A DNA stretch of 64,000 nucleotides from Leifsonia williamsii (lineage in GTDB: Bacteria > Actinomycetota > Actinomycetes > Actinomycetales > Microbacteriaceae): contig NZ_JAROCF010000001.1 in NCBI RefSeq assembly GCF_030433685.1, positions 3,348,001 to 3,412,000 on the forward strand, given 5' to 3'. The translations under genes were made by a program, and so were the position numbers. Below are positions 51,589 through 60,213 of this stretch, one piece after another (the stretch's first letter is position 1; the number at the start of each line of letters is the position of its first letter). The notes under the pieces were generated by a model. It saw only the letters and a list, made by a program, of their open reading frames with translations. It did not search any database and was not told the DNA's origin.

Positions 51589-51816
51589 TCACGGGCGGAC
51601 GCGGACGCTGCGCCCCTCGAAGGTGACGACGTCGCCGAGCTGCAGCTGGCGTCCGCGTCGGCGGTCGACCTCGCCGTTGACGCTCACGTAACCGTCGATG
51701 ATGGCCTCTTTGACGTTGCCGCCGGAGTCGAGGAGGCCCGCGAACTTCACGAACTGCCCGAGGCGGATGCCGTCGCCGCCGATGCTGACGTCCTCGATGG
51801 GAGCGGATTCGGTCAT
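51589..51816 (-). CDS. S4-domain RNA-binding protein (YaaA-like)
   Basis: A 75-residue protein that is almost only an S4 RNA-binding fold: IRLGQFVKFAGLLDSGGNVKEAI, DGYVSVNGEVDRRRGRQL, and LGDVVTFEGRSVRV. Such proteins bind structured RNA, in ribosome or RNA-quality roles. It lies downstream of the MFS gene's opposite side with 51 bp to the divergent RibD-like gene. Confidence 0.88.
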   Translation of the reverse strand: MTESAPIEDVSIGGDGIRLGQFVKFAGLLDSGGNVKEAIIDGYVSVNGEVDRRRGRQLQLGDVVTFEGRSVRVRP

Positions 51817-51866
51817 TCCGAAATGCTAACGCTTGTCACTAGGTTGAGGGCGAGGGAGGCGACGGG

Positions 51867-52427
51867 ATGCGACCACTGCGCTATGCCATCAACGTCACGC
51901 TCGACGGCTGCGTCCACCACGAGGCGGGACTTCCTCCCGACGAGGAGTCGATGCGCTTCTGGACCGCGGAGATGGAGCGTGCCGATGCCCTGATCTTCGG
52001 CAGGACCACCTACGGCATGATGGAGGCCGCCTGGCGCCGCCCGCCCTCGGGCGAATGGCCCGAGTGGATGAGCGCGTCGGACATCCCCTTCGCCGAAGCC
52101 ATCGACGGCGCGAAGAAGCATGTCGTGTCGAGCACGTTGACGGAGGCCGACTGGAACGCCGAGCTGGTCCGCGGCGACCCGCGCGAGGCGATCGTGCGGC
52201 TCAAGCAGGAGCCGGGCGAAGGCCTCTTCGTCGGCGGGGTGACGCTCCCCCTCGCACTGGCGGAACAGGGTCTGATCGACGAGTACGTGTTCGTCGTGCA
52301 GCCGGTGCTCGTCGGCCACGGACCGCGGCTCCTCGACGGCTTGACGGAGCGCATCGAGCTGGAGCTCGTGGAGCGGGTGGAGTTCCGGTCAGGCGTCATC
52401 GCGCTGCGGTTCCGGCCGCGGGGCTAG
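51867..52427 (+). CDS. Dihydrofolate reductase-fold (RibD C-terminal) family protein
   Basis: A 186-residue protein of the RibD-C/DHFR-like family. It has YAINVTLDGCVHHEAG, ADALIFGRTTYGMM, a nucleotide-side loop in GEGLFVGGVTLPLALAEQGLIDEY and VVQPVLVGHGPRLL. Members are NADPH-dependent reductases mostly of unknown substrate. ATG 51867. Convergent with tRNA-Arg. Confidence 0.9.
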   Translation: MRPLRYAINVTLDGCVHHEAGLPPDEESMRFWTAEMERADALIFGRTTYGMMEAAWRRPPSGEWPEWMSASDIPFAEAIDGAKKHVVSSTLTEADWNAELVRGDPREAIVRLKQEPGEGLFVGGVTLPLALAEQGLIDEYVFVVQPVLVGHGPRLLDGLTERIELELVERVEFRSGVIALRFRPRG

Positions 52428-52453
52428 CCGACGACGCTTCGGTCACCCGGTGG

Positions 52454-52525
52454 TGCCCCTGGAGGGACTCGAACCCCCAACCGTTTCCTTAGGACGGAAC
52501 TGCTCTTCCATTGAGCTACAGAGGC
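52454..52525 (-). tRNA. tRNA-Arg (anticodon CCT)
   Basis: A 72-nt cloverleaf with encoded CCA at 52453-52451. The acceptor GCCTCTG pairs with CAGGGGC (one G-U). The anticodon loop GTCCTAA reads CCT, for codon AGG. The T-arm is GGGGG-TTCGAGT-CCCTC. The anticodon stem has a G-A at its outer pair. Rare-codon tRNA at this GC content. Confidence 0.95.
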
Positions 52526-52550
52526 TGGCCCACCGAGTCTACAGGGGTGC

Positions 52551-53066
52551 TCAGCCGGCCAGTTGCAGCTGGTGGCGGCGCCAGGGGGTGGTGTACTCGT
52601 CCCACTGGGGCTCGTTCCAGCGGAGGCTGATCAGGGAGGCCATGTCGAGGTCGGGCTCACGCAGCTCGAAGGGGAGCTTCCAGCCGAGCTCTGCGAGCAG
52701 GGAGTCGGACTTGTGGTTGTTGCAGCGGAAGCACGCCACCACGACGTTGTCCCAGCTGTGCGTGCCGCCGCGGGCGCGCGGGACGACGTGGTCGAGGGTG
52801 TCGCCGTACTTGCCGCAGTAGGCGCAGACGTGGCCGTAGCGCTCGAGCGCGGACTTCCTGGTCAGGGGGATGCGGCGGCGGGGCACCTTGATGTACTGGT
52901 TCAGCAGCACGACGCTCGGCGCGTCCATCACGACGGACCGGCTGTGCAGCAGCGCACCCGATGCGGCGACGGTCGACGCCTTCCCCGACAGGACGAGGAG
53001 GATCGCGCGGCGCGTCGAGACGACGCCGAGCGGTTCGTAGCTCGCGTTGAGCACCAGTGTCTTCAT
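52551..53066 (-). CDS. HNH endonuclease
   Basis: A 171-residue protein. The N-terminal ~75 residues (LVLNASYEPLGVVSTRRAI, VPLRRRIPLTR-like segment) are typical of actinobacterial HNH proteins, followed by the zinc-type HNH core: YCGKYGDTLDHVVPRARGG (Cys pair, catalytic His), NVVVACFRCNNHKSD (Cys pair, Asn-His). ATG 53066 overlaps the stop of the His-rich upstream ORF (ATGA), so translation is coupled. The family is widespread and not clearly restriction-linked. Confidence 0.9.
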   Translation of the reverse strand: MKTLVLNASYEPLGVVSTRRAILLVLSGKASTVAASGALLHSRSVVMDAPSVVLLNQYIKVPRRRIPLTRKSALERYGHVCAYCGKYGDTLDHVVPRARGGTHSWDNVVVACFRCNNHKSDSLLAELGWKLPFELREPDLDMASLISLRWNEPQWDEYTTPWRRHQLQLAG

Positions 53067-53302
53067 CTGCGACCTTCCGGGGAGGCTGGGCAAACAAAAA
53101 GGGCACTGTCCGTGCGGACAGCGCCCTGGATGGCGGCGGCATGGTGGTGGTGACGCACCACATGCTGGTGGAGGCAGGCCTCCACATGGTGACGGCAGGC
53201 GAGGTAGTCCTGCGGGCGACCGGCGGAGCCGTCGACCGGCCGGAGACCGCGCTCGGTCCGCGCGGTCACCCTGAGGGACCGAATCCGTGGCGTCTCGGCC
53301 AT
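53063..53302 (-). CDS. His-rich leader-like ORF coupled to the HNH gene
   Basis: A 79-codon frame from ATG 53302, with GGAGG seven bases before it, ending in a TGA that overlaps the HNH start codon. Between codons ~32 and 51 there are eight His (HH, HQH, HHHH), and the HHHH run ends at 53141, 15 nt before the 5' arm of an intrinsic terminator located inside the ORF. This is the layout of an amino-acid attenuator leader, though such leaders usually serve biosynthesis genes. It could also be an ordinary small protein; no family is recognised. Confidence 0.5.
   Translation of the reverse strand: MAETPRIRSLRVTARTERGLRPVDGSAGRPQDYLACRHHVEACLHQHVVRHHHHAAAIQGAVRTDSALFVCPASPEGRR
53101..53126 (-). 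terminator. Intrinsic terminator inside the His-rich leader ORF
   Basis: On the minus strand GGGCGCTGTCC (53126-53116) pairs with GGACAGTGCCC (53111-53101) around GCAC, followed at once by TTTTTGTTTG (53100-53091). It is the only hairpin in the window with a true T-tract. It lies 35 bp upstream of the HNH gene. Confidence 0.9.
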
Positions 53303-53373
53303 CGGATCCTCCGATCTGCGCGGACGCGGGTGCGTCATGACGGGAGAGTCAGGGCATCAGAGTAACGCAGAAA

Positions 53374-53401
53374 CGGCGCGCCACCTATTCGTGGCGCGCC
53401 G
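53374..53401 (-). terminator. Terminator of the NlpC/P60 gene
   Basis: CGGCGCGCCAC (53374-53384) pairs perfectly with GTGGCGCGCCG (53391-53401), and the minus strand continues TTTCTG. It ends the NlpC/P60 transcript 50 bp after its stop codon. Confidence 0.88.
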
Positions 53402-53451
53402 CTGCTGGTAGAGCGTCACCCGCTGTTCACCGCGGGTTCCTGCTCGGATCG

Positions 53452-54321
53452 TCAGATGCCGAGGCGGACGATGTAGTAGTCGCTGGTCCAGATGGGCCGG
53501 ATGGAGACCGACTTGCCCTCGGTCGGGGCATCGAGGATGTTGCCGTTGCCGGCGTAGAAGCCGTCGTGACCGGGCATGATCACGAGGTCTCCCGGCTGGG
53601 CGTCCTCGATGGAGATGCGGGTACCCGCGGCGGCCTGTCCCGACACGGAGTGCGGGAGCGAGATGCCGAACTGCGAGTAGACGAACATCACGTAGCCGGA
53701 GCAGTCGAAGCCGGCCGGGGTCGAGCCACCGTACACGTACGGGGTGCCGATGTACTGCTGGGCGACCGAGAAGACCGACGAGAGCGAGAAGTTCGGGTAC
53801 GCCGGGTTCGCCAGGAAGTCGGAGGCCGACGGGCCGGCGTAGCTGTTCGCGTAGTTGGTGAGCTGCACGGCGGCCTGCTGGCGGGCGGCCTCAGCGGCTG
53901 CTGCTGCAGCGGCGGCCGCGGCCTCGGCGGCCTTGCGCGACTGCAGCTCGGTCTCGCTGGTGGCGGAGGCCTCCTCGCGGTTGACCGCCGCGGAGGCGAC
54001 GCCGCCCACCTCGACGCTCTGCGACTGGGCCTTCTTCATGGTGTCGGAGGCGCTCGGGCCGAACCCGGCCTTCTCGGCGCCGTCCGGGTTGAACGCGAAG
54101 GCGGGGAGCGACATCGTGGCGATGAGGCCGGTGGCGACGGTCATGACGCCGACGTTGACGATCCAGCCGCCCTTCTTGCGGGCGGCTCCGCTCTTGCCGG
54201 CGGAGGGTGCGGGCTTCGCCGCCGCGGCGCTGCGCAGGGCGCGGCGGGAGGCGGGGGAAGCGGTTTCGAGAGATGTTTCGTTCGGGTGGTCCTGGGAACC
54301 GGGCGTGCCTGGGTTTGCCAA
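53452..54321 (-). CDS. NlpC/P60 family peptidoglycan hydrolase
   Basis: A 289-residue exported endopeptidase. A long cytoplasmic N-terminus (~55 residues) leads to one hydrophobic segment (IVNVGVMTVATGLIATMSLPAFA), then an Ala-rich helical stretch (residues ~115-150, AAEAAAAAAAAAAEAAR), then the NlpC/P60 domain: FDCSGYVMFVY (catalytic Cys), LPHSVSGQA, and MPGHDGFYAG (catalytic His). It cuts peptide stems of the wall. TTG 54321 follows GGAGG at the right distance. The leader carries a probable c-di-AMP riboswitch. Confidence 0.93.
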   Translation of the reverse strand: MANPGTPGSQDHPNETSLETASPASRRALRSAAAAKPAPSAGKSGAARKKGGWIVNVGVMTVATGLIATMSLPAFAFNPDGAEKAGFGPSASDTMKKAQSQSVEVGGVASAAVNREEASATSETELQSRKAAEAAAAAAAAAAEAARQQAAVQLTNYANSYAGPSASDFLANPAYPNFSLSSVFSVAQQYIGTPYVYGGSTPAGFDCSGYVMFVYSQFGISLPHSVSGQAAAGTRISIEDAQPGDLVIMPGHDGFYAGNGNILDAPTEGKSVSIRPIWTSDYYIVRLGI

Positions 54322-54329
54322 GGTGCGAC

Positions 54330-54470
54330 CTCCAGCGCTCCGGCAGCACTAGGGAGCTGCCCCCGTCCGCATGCATCGGCTTCGGCGTCCGACCGGGAGA
54401 CGGGTTCAGGGGGTTGGAGCGTCCCGGACGGGGTCCTGGTGGGCCGGCTTCTGGCCCGTTCGGACTACCC
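54330..54470 (-). promoter_or_regulatory. Probable c-di-AMP (ydaO-yuaA) riboswitch in the NlpC leader
   Basis: The ~140-nt leader is GC-structured, with GGACCCCGTCCGGG and CCCTGAACCCGTC blocks like the conserved ligand pockets of ydaO-type riboswitches, which commonly precede cell-wall hydrolase genes in actinobacteria. The match was made by eye, not by a covariance model. Confidence 0.5.
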
Positions 54471-54471
54471 G

Positions 54472-54500
54472 AGCCTAAGGGACGACCCGGGCTTTGTCAC
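54472..54500 (-). promoter_or_regulatory. Promoter of the NlpC/P60 gene
   Basis: GTGACA (54500-54495) and TAGGCT (54477-54472) on the minus strand, with a 17-bp spacer. It places the transcription start near 54465, just before the proposed riboswitch. Confidence 0.6.
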
Positions 54501-54538
54501 ATCTTTTCGCGAGTTTTTTAACGAATCGGTAACGGCGT

Positions 54539-55231
54539 TCAGGCGTCGACGAAGATGTGCGCCGCCAGCTCGTTGGGCAGCTCGAGGCCCGTCTCGAAGC
54601 CGTCGATCTGCACGGCGACGTATGATCCGGCGGGAGAGAAAGTGCCGGTCGAGCCGGGAAAAACGCCGGCCTGCTTGAGCTGGAGGAGCAGCTCGGGGTC
54701 GACCTGCGCCGGCTCGCCCAGGCGGCGGATCCTGGCAGTCACCCCGGAATCAGCGCCGCGGACCACGTCGACGAGGTTCACGAGATTCTCAGTGGTCGTG
54801 GAGGGGTCCTGCGCGCCCAGCTCGCCCAGTCCGGGGATGGGGTTGCCGTACGGCGACTCCGTCGGGTGCCCGAGCATGGTGATCAGCTTGCGCTCGACCT
54901 GCTCGCTCATCACGTGCTCCCAGCGGCACGCCTCCTCGTGGACGTACTCCCACTCGAGCTCGATGACATCGCTCAGGAGCCGCTCGGCGAGGCGGTGCTT
55001 GCGCATGACGTGGACGGCCTTGCGGCGGCCGTCGTCGGTGAGCTCGAGGTGCCGGTCGCCCGAGACGACGACGAGCCCGTCGCGCTCCATGCGCCCGACG
55101 GTCTGCGAGACGGTGGGGCCGGAGTGACCGAGTCGCTCGGAGATGCGGGCGCGCAGGGGGACGATGTTGTCCTCCTCGAGCTCCAGAATGGTGCGAAGGT
55201 ACATCTCCGTCGTGTCGATCAGATCGGTCAT
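54539..55231 (-). CDS. DtxR/IdeR family metal-dependent regulator
   Basis: A 230-residue iron-type regulator. It has an N-terminal winged HTH (YLRTILELEEDNIVPLRARI, SERLGHSGPTVSQTVGRMERDGLV), a dimerisation/metal domain with HVMRKHRLAERLL and HEEACRWEHVMSEQVE, and a C-terminal SH3-like FeoA domain (ARIRRLGEPAQVDPELLLQL). Metal ligands of both IdeR sites appear kept (Met, Cys, Glu, His in the helical block). ATG 55231 follows GGAGGG. It is divergent from serC. It should repress iron uptake genes when Fe is high. Confidence 0.9.
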   Translation of the reverse strand: MTDLIDTTEMYLRTILELEEDNIVPLRARISERLGHSGPTVSQTVGRMERDGLVVVSGDRHLELTDDGRRKAVHVMRKHRLAERLLSDVIELEWEYVHEEACRWEHVMSEQVERKLITMLGHPTESPYGNPIPGLGELGAQDPSTTTENLVNLVDVVRGADSGVTARIRRLGEPAQVDPELLLQLKQAGVFPGSTGTFSPAGSYVAVQIDGFETGLELPNELAAHIFVDA

Positions 55232-55233
55232 GA

Positions 55234-56475
<1,242 letters not shown>

Positions 56476-56486
56476 GCGGAGCCGGC

Positions 56487-56723
56487 GTGCGCCTCTGGCT
56501 CCGCGACGACGAGCGCCGGCCGGACCCGGTGCCGGTCGCGACCGACGACCGGGCGGCCGTGCTCGCCGGCCTAGCGCTGTGGGTCGTCGCCCTCGTCGTC
56601 GTGCTGATCGTCGCCGGCGCCCTCGGAGCCGCTCTCGGCCTCTGGCTCTGGACCATCGGCGTCGGCATCGCCCTCGGGCTCGTCGGACTCGTCTACCTCG
56701 GAGTCGCCCGGCGCCGAGGCTGA
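56487..56723 (+). CDS. DUF2530 family small membrane protein
   Basis: A 78-residue protein. The N-terminus RLWLRDDERRPDPVPVATDDR is the DUF2530 signature, followed by two transmembrane helices (ALWVVALVVVLIVAGALG, LWLWTIGVGIALGLVGLVYL) and VARRRG. GTG 56487, 11 bp after serC. From 56571 to its end it overlaps the convergent DUF3027 frame by 153 bases, in antisense; the DUF2530 sequence is the conserved one there. Confidence 0.82.
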   Translation: MRLWLRDDERRPDPVPVATDDRAAVLAGLALWVVALVVVLIVAGALGAALGLWLWTIGVGIALGLVGLVYLGVARRRG

Positions 56724-57473
56724 GTCGTCGGCGTCGTCCTGGTCGTCTTCGTCGTCGGCATCGGCGAGGGCCGCCTCCTCCTCCGCCGCGAGGTCGAGCG
56801 TGACGTCGGTGTCGGCATCGGAGTCGACGCCGTCGAGCTCGACCGCGTCGATGTCGACGCCGTCGACGTCGTCGTCGAGGTGGAGGTCGTGCACCTCATC
56901 GTCCTCGTCGTCGTCGAAGTCGTCGTCATCGTCGTCCGAGTCGTCGTCATCGTCGGAGTCGTCGTCCGAGTCGTCGTCATCGTCGGCGTCGTCATCGTCG
57001 TCCGAGCCGTCGTCGTCGTCGGAGTCGTCGTCGTCCGAGTCCTCCTCGTCGTCATCCGACTCGTCCTCGTCGTCATCGGACTCGTCGTCATCGGACTCGT
57101 CGTCCTCGGACTCGTCGTCCTCCTCCGACTCCTCCCCCGCCTCCGCGGCCAGCGCCTCCTGCGCCGCCTGGTACTCGGCGAGACGCTCGGACCACGGCAC
57201 CCACTCGGGAGCGAGGAGCGCGTCGTCGCCGGGCATCAGCTCGACCTCGAGCACGGTCGGCGCCGCGTCCTCCTCGGCGCGGCCGACCGTCACGGTCCAG
57301 CGCCACCCGGGGTAGCCGGGCAGGCGGCTCTCGAACAACAGCGAGACGACGCCATCGCCCTCGACCACATGGCCGAGCGGCTCGCCGATCGAGGACGCGG
57401 GCGTGATCTCCTGCAGCGCCTCGCGGGCGAGCGGGGCGGCGGCGAGGAGGTCCGCGATGTCGTTGTCAGGCAT
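56571..57473 (-). CDS. DUF3027 family protein with hyper-acidic repeat
   Basis: A 300-residue protein. Residues ~1-110 match the DUF3027 core (FESRLPGYPGWRWTVTVGR, LMPGDDALLAPEWVPWSERL). Residues ~115-195 are almost wholly Asp/Ser/Glu (blocks of DDDDDSDDDD), and the rest is acidic low-complexity sequence. The last ~50 residues (GDADADGPEPEAES...) are antisense to the DUF2530 gene and may not be native, see findings. The start ATG overlaps the end of the cold-shock gene by eight bases. Function unknown. Confidence 0.8.
   Translation of the reverse strand: MPDNDIADLLAAAPLAREALQEITPASSIGEPLGHVVEGDGVVSLLFESRLPGYPGWRWTVTVGRAEEDAAPTVLEVELMPGDDALLAPEWVPWSERLAEYQAAQEALAAEAGEESEEDDESEDDESDDDESDDDEDESDDDEEDSDDDDSDDDDGSDDDDDADDDDDSDDDSDDDDDSDDDDDDFDDDEDDEVHDLHLDDDVDGVDIDAVELDGVDSDADTDVTLDLAAEEEAALADADDEDDQDDADDSASAPGDSEVDESDEPEGDADADGPEPEAESGSEGAGDDQHDDEGDDPQR
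56850..57130. repeat. Degenerate trinucleotide repeat (GTC/ATC/GAC-type) encoding Asp/Ser run
   Basis: About 280 bp of near-tandem GTC, GTC-ATC and GAC units, on the coding strand GAC/GAT with TCC/GAG, encoding the acidic repeat of DUF3027. Such repeats change length easily. It is not a CRISPR array: there are no fixed-length repeats or spacers. Confidence 0.85.
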
Positions 57474-57846
57474 CCAGCTCGTCCGCGACGCGGCGGAGCA
57501 CGGCGGCGATCTTGGCGCCGTGCTGCTTGTCCGGGTACTTGCCGCGGCGCAGGTTGGCGCCGACGCCGTCGAGGAGCTTGACCAGGTCCTCCACGATGAT
57601 CGCCATGTCGTCCGCCGACTTGCGCTTGAGCTTCACCAGGCTCGGGGGAGCCTCCAGCACCCGCACCGACAGCGCCTGCGCGCCGCGCTTGCCGTCGGCG
57701 ATGCCGAACTCGAGGCGGGTCCCCGCCTTCACGACGGCTCCGGCGGGGATCGCCGAGGCGTGCAGGAAGACCTCCTGGCCGTCATCGGAGCTGATGAAGC
57801 CGAAGCCCTTCTCGTCGTCGTAGAACTTGACCTTGCCGGTTGGCAT
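57466..57846 (-). CDS. Cold-shock protein with C-terminal extension
   Basis: A 126-residue RNA/DNA chaperone. The first ~65 residues are the CspA fold (MPTGKVKFYDDEKGFGFIS, EVFLHASAIP), with RNP1 KGFGFI and RNP2 VFLH. The C-terminal ~60 residues (DMAIIVEDLVKLLDGVG, GKYPDKQHGAKIAAVLRRV) are an actinobacterial extension. It overlaps the DUF3027 start, so the two are co-transcribed and coupled. Confidence 0.92.
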   Translation of the reverse strand: MPTGKVKFYDDEKGFGFISSDDGQEVFLHASAIPAGAVVKAGTRLEFGIADGKRGAQALSVRVLEAPPSLVKLKRKSADDMAIIVEDLVKLLDGVGANLRRGKYPDKQHGAKIAAVLRRVADELDA

Positions 57847-57902
57847 GGGAACCTCACTTCACATGGGGGATCGAATGACCAACCTCAATTATCCTTGATT
57901 CC

Positions 57903-58202
57903 GTGACCCAGCAGACCCCGTCTCCGACATCGCGGCTCCAGCGCGTCCTCTCCTACATCGCGGCCGCGCTCGTGATCGTCTCCCTGGTCTGCATCGCGGC
58001 CATCCTGATCGGCACGGCCGTGAACGGTTTCGCCCAGCAGAGCTCCGGGCAGGGCCTGTGGCCGGCCGTGTTCACCTTCCCGCTGATCGCACTGCCGATC
58101 GCGTTCGTGCTGATCATCGTGTTGATCATCGTGAGCGGTCGTCAGCGCAGCCGGGCCGCCAAGGAGGCGGCGGGCCGGACGACCGGCAAGGGGCGCCGCT
58201 AG
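57903..58202 (+). CDS. Small two-helix membrane protein (unrecognised)
   Basis: A 99-residue protein with two hydrophobic segments (VLSYIAAALVIVSLVCIAA, WPAVFTFPLIALPIAFVLII) and a basic C-terminal tail (GRQRSRAAKEAAGRTTGKGRR). GTG 57903 is eight bases after TATCCT (57890-57895), so probably leaderless. It sits eight bases before the helicase-associated gene. Function unknown. Confidence 0.75.
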   Translation: MTQQTPSPTSRLQRVLSYIAAALVIVSLVCIAAILIGTAVNGFAQQSSGQGLWPAVFTFPLIALPIAFVLIIVLIIVSGRQRSRAAKEAAGRTTGKGRR

Positions 58203-58210
58203 TCCCCGCG

Positions 58211-60166
58211 GTGAGCCGGACCGGCGCGATGACGACGACGCTCGCCCTGGCCTCGCGGCTGCGGGCGATGCGCGACGACGACCTGCTGGCCGGGTTGCAC
58301 GCGCGCAGCTACCGCCGTGCCGGCGTCTCCGACTTCTTCGACCTCGCCGAGGCGCTGCTCGACGCCGACGCCGTGCAGGAGGCGCTGCTCCGGCTCGACC
58401 GCATCGAGCTCGCGGCGCTGGTGGCCCTCGGCCGGGCCGATGTGCCCCTCGGCCCGGGTGCGGTCGCCGAGACTCTGCGCGGTCATGCCGCGACGGCGGA
58501 GGTTCCACGGGAGCGCGTGGAGGCCGCGGTCGCGCTGCTCACCGACCGGCTGCTGGTGCAACCCGCCGACGAGGGGGCGCCCGGCGACGCCGCGGTCGCG
58601 CCGTACGACGCGGTGATCGCGCGACTGGAGGCGTGGGAGGCGGGCGGCCTGCCCTCCCCCGACGCGCTCCTCGACACGGCGCCGCCGGATCCCGACCCTG
58701 CCGCGGACGCCACCCGGGAGGCGGGCGATCGTGCCGCGGGTGACCGCCTCGCGGCGGAGCGCGCCTTCGAGGCGGTGACCGCCGTCTCCGAGCTGCTGGC
58801 GGAGCTCTCCCGCGAGGGCGCGCGCGAGCTGCAGAAGGGCGGCCTCGCGCTGCCGGCGGCCAAGCGGCTCGCGGAGGCGCTGGCCGTCGACCAGGCCGCC
58901 GTGCCGGTGGTGATGAGCGTCGCCTCGCGCGCCGGGCTGATCGCGATCGAGGACGCGGCCTGGCTGCCGACGGAGGGTGCACGCGGCTGGCTGCGCGGCG
59001 CGACCCCCGAGCGGTGGCAGCGCCTCGCGGACGCGTGGCTCGCGACGCTCCCGGGCGACGTGCGCACGCTCCTGGAGGCGCACGCCGCCGACCGCTGGGG
59101 CGCCGCGCTGCGCGAGCACGCCGCCTGGCTGCACCCGGGATCGCCGCGGGAGGCGCAGCAGCGGCTCGACGCGCGGCTCCGCGACGCTTTGTGGCTGGGA
59201 CTCGCGACGACGGACGCCGCTCCGGGCGGCCCGACGGGGGCGGCACGCACCGCGCCGTCGCGCGACCTGACACCGAGCACGCCGGGCACGGCCCTCCTCC
59301 GCGACGGGAGCGACGCCGCCCGCGCCGCCCTCGCTCCGCTGTTCCCGGGCGAGGTCGACCGGGTGTACCTGCAGCACGACCTCACCATCGTCTCCCCGGG
59401 GCCGCTCGCCCCCGCCATCGAGTCGCGCCTGCGAGGCATGGCCGACATCGAGAGCCGGGCGCTCGCCTCCACGTTCCGCCTCTCCCCCGCCTCGGTCGAC
59501 CGCGCGCTGACGGCCGGGGAGACGGCGGAGGGAATCCGTGCGTTCCTGACGGAGATCTCGCTGACCGGGCTGCCGCAGCCGATCGAGTATGTGATCACCG
59601 ACGCCGCCGACCGGCACGGACGCGTGCGGGTGCGCGACGCAACGGGCGACGGTGTGCGATCGGCGGTCCGGTCGCCGGATGCGACGCTGCTGCGCACGAT
59701 CGAGGTCGACCAGTCGCTCGCGGCGCTGCGGCTCGTGCGGTCGGGCGAGTCGCTGGTGAGCCGCTTCGCGCGGGATGTGGTGTTCTGGGCGCTGGCCGAC
59801 GCCCGCTACCCGGTGCTCGCCGAGGACGCCGCCGGCCGGCCGGTACCGCTGCGGCGCAACCGCGTCGCTCACCCGCGACCCGCCTCCGGCCGCGACCAGG
59901 ATGCGGAGCTGATCGCCCGGCTGCGCGAGCACGGCTCCGCGGGCGGTGACGACGCGGGCGAATGGCTCGCCCGCCAGCTCGACCAGGCCGTGCGCGCCCG
60001 CCAGACCGTGGTCGTCCAGGTCGCGATGCCGGACGGCCGCACGCTCGACCTGGTGCTCGAGCCGACCGGCGTGGGCGGCGGGAGGCTGCGCGGCCGCGAC
60101 CGCACCGCCGACGTCGAGCGCACGGTGCCGCTGTCGAGCGTGCGCGGGGTGCGGCCGGCGGACTGA
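58211..60166 (+). CDS. Helicase-associated protein (XPB/Ssl2-like N-terminal partner)
   Basis: A 651-residue protein that lies directly before the XPB gene, as in other actinobacteria. It has no Walker motifs. The C-terminal part has the Helicase_C_3-type block (YLQHDLTIVSPGPLAPAI, RGMADIESRALASTFRLSP, SVDRALTAGETAEGIRAFL) and ends in a short beta domain (VVQVAMPDGRTLDLVLEPT). GTG 58211 or ATG 58229. It probably works with XPB in DNA repair or transcription-coupled unwinding. Confidence 0.82.
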   Translation: MSRTGAMTTTLALASRLRAMRDDDLLAGLHARSYRRAGVSDFFDLAEALLDADAVQEALLRLDRIELAALVALGRADVPLGPGAVAETLRGHAATAEVPRERVEAAVALLTDRLLVQPADEGAPGDAAVAPYDAVIARLEAWEAGGLPSPDALLDTAPPDPDPAADATREAGDRAAGDRLAAERAFEAVTAVSELLAELSREGARELQKGGLALPAAKRLAEALAVDQAAVPVVMSVASRAGLIAIEDAAWLPTEGARGWLRGATPERWQRLADAWLATLPGDVRTLLEAHAADRWGAALREHAAWLHPGSPREAQQRLDARLRDALWLGLATTDAAPGGPTGAARTAPSRDLTPSTPGTALLRDGSDAARAALAPLFPGEVDRVYLQHDLTIVSPGPLAPAIESRLRGMADIESRALASTFRLSPASVDRALTAGETAEGIRAFLTEISLTGLPQPIEYVITDAADRHGRVRVRDATGDGVRSAVRSPDATLLRTIEVDQSLAALRLVRSGESLVSRFARDVVFWALADARYPVLAEDAAGRPVPLRRNRVAHPRPASGRDQDAELIARLREHGSAGGDDAGEWLARQLDQAVRARQTVVVQVAMPDGRTLDLVLEPTGVGGGRLRGRDRTADVERTVPLSSVRGVRPAD

Positions 60167-60213
60167 CGCCGCGCCCAGGCTGCTGACACCCGCGCGGCGT
60201 AGACTCGCCTGTT

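Noticed and set aside
56800..57315. Plus-strand frame rich in Ser (poly-Ser protein) over the acidic repeat; also a CRISPR-like look
   Set aside because: It is the reverse strand of the DUF3027 Asp codons; there are no spacers or constant repeats, so neither a gene nor a CRISPR array.
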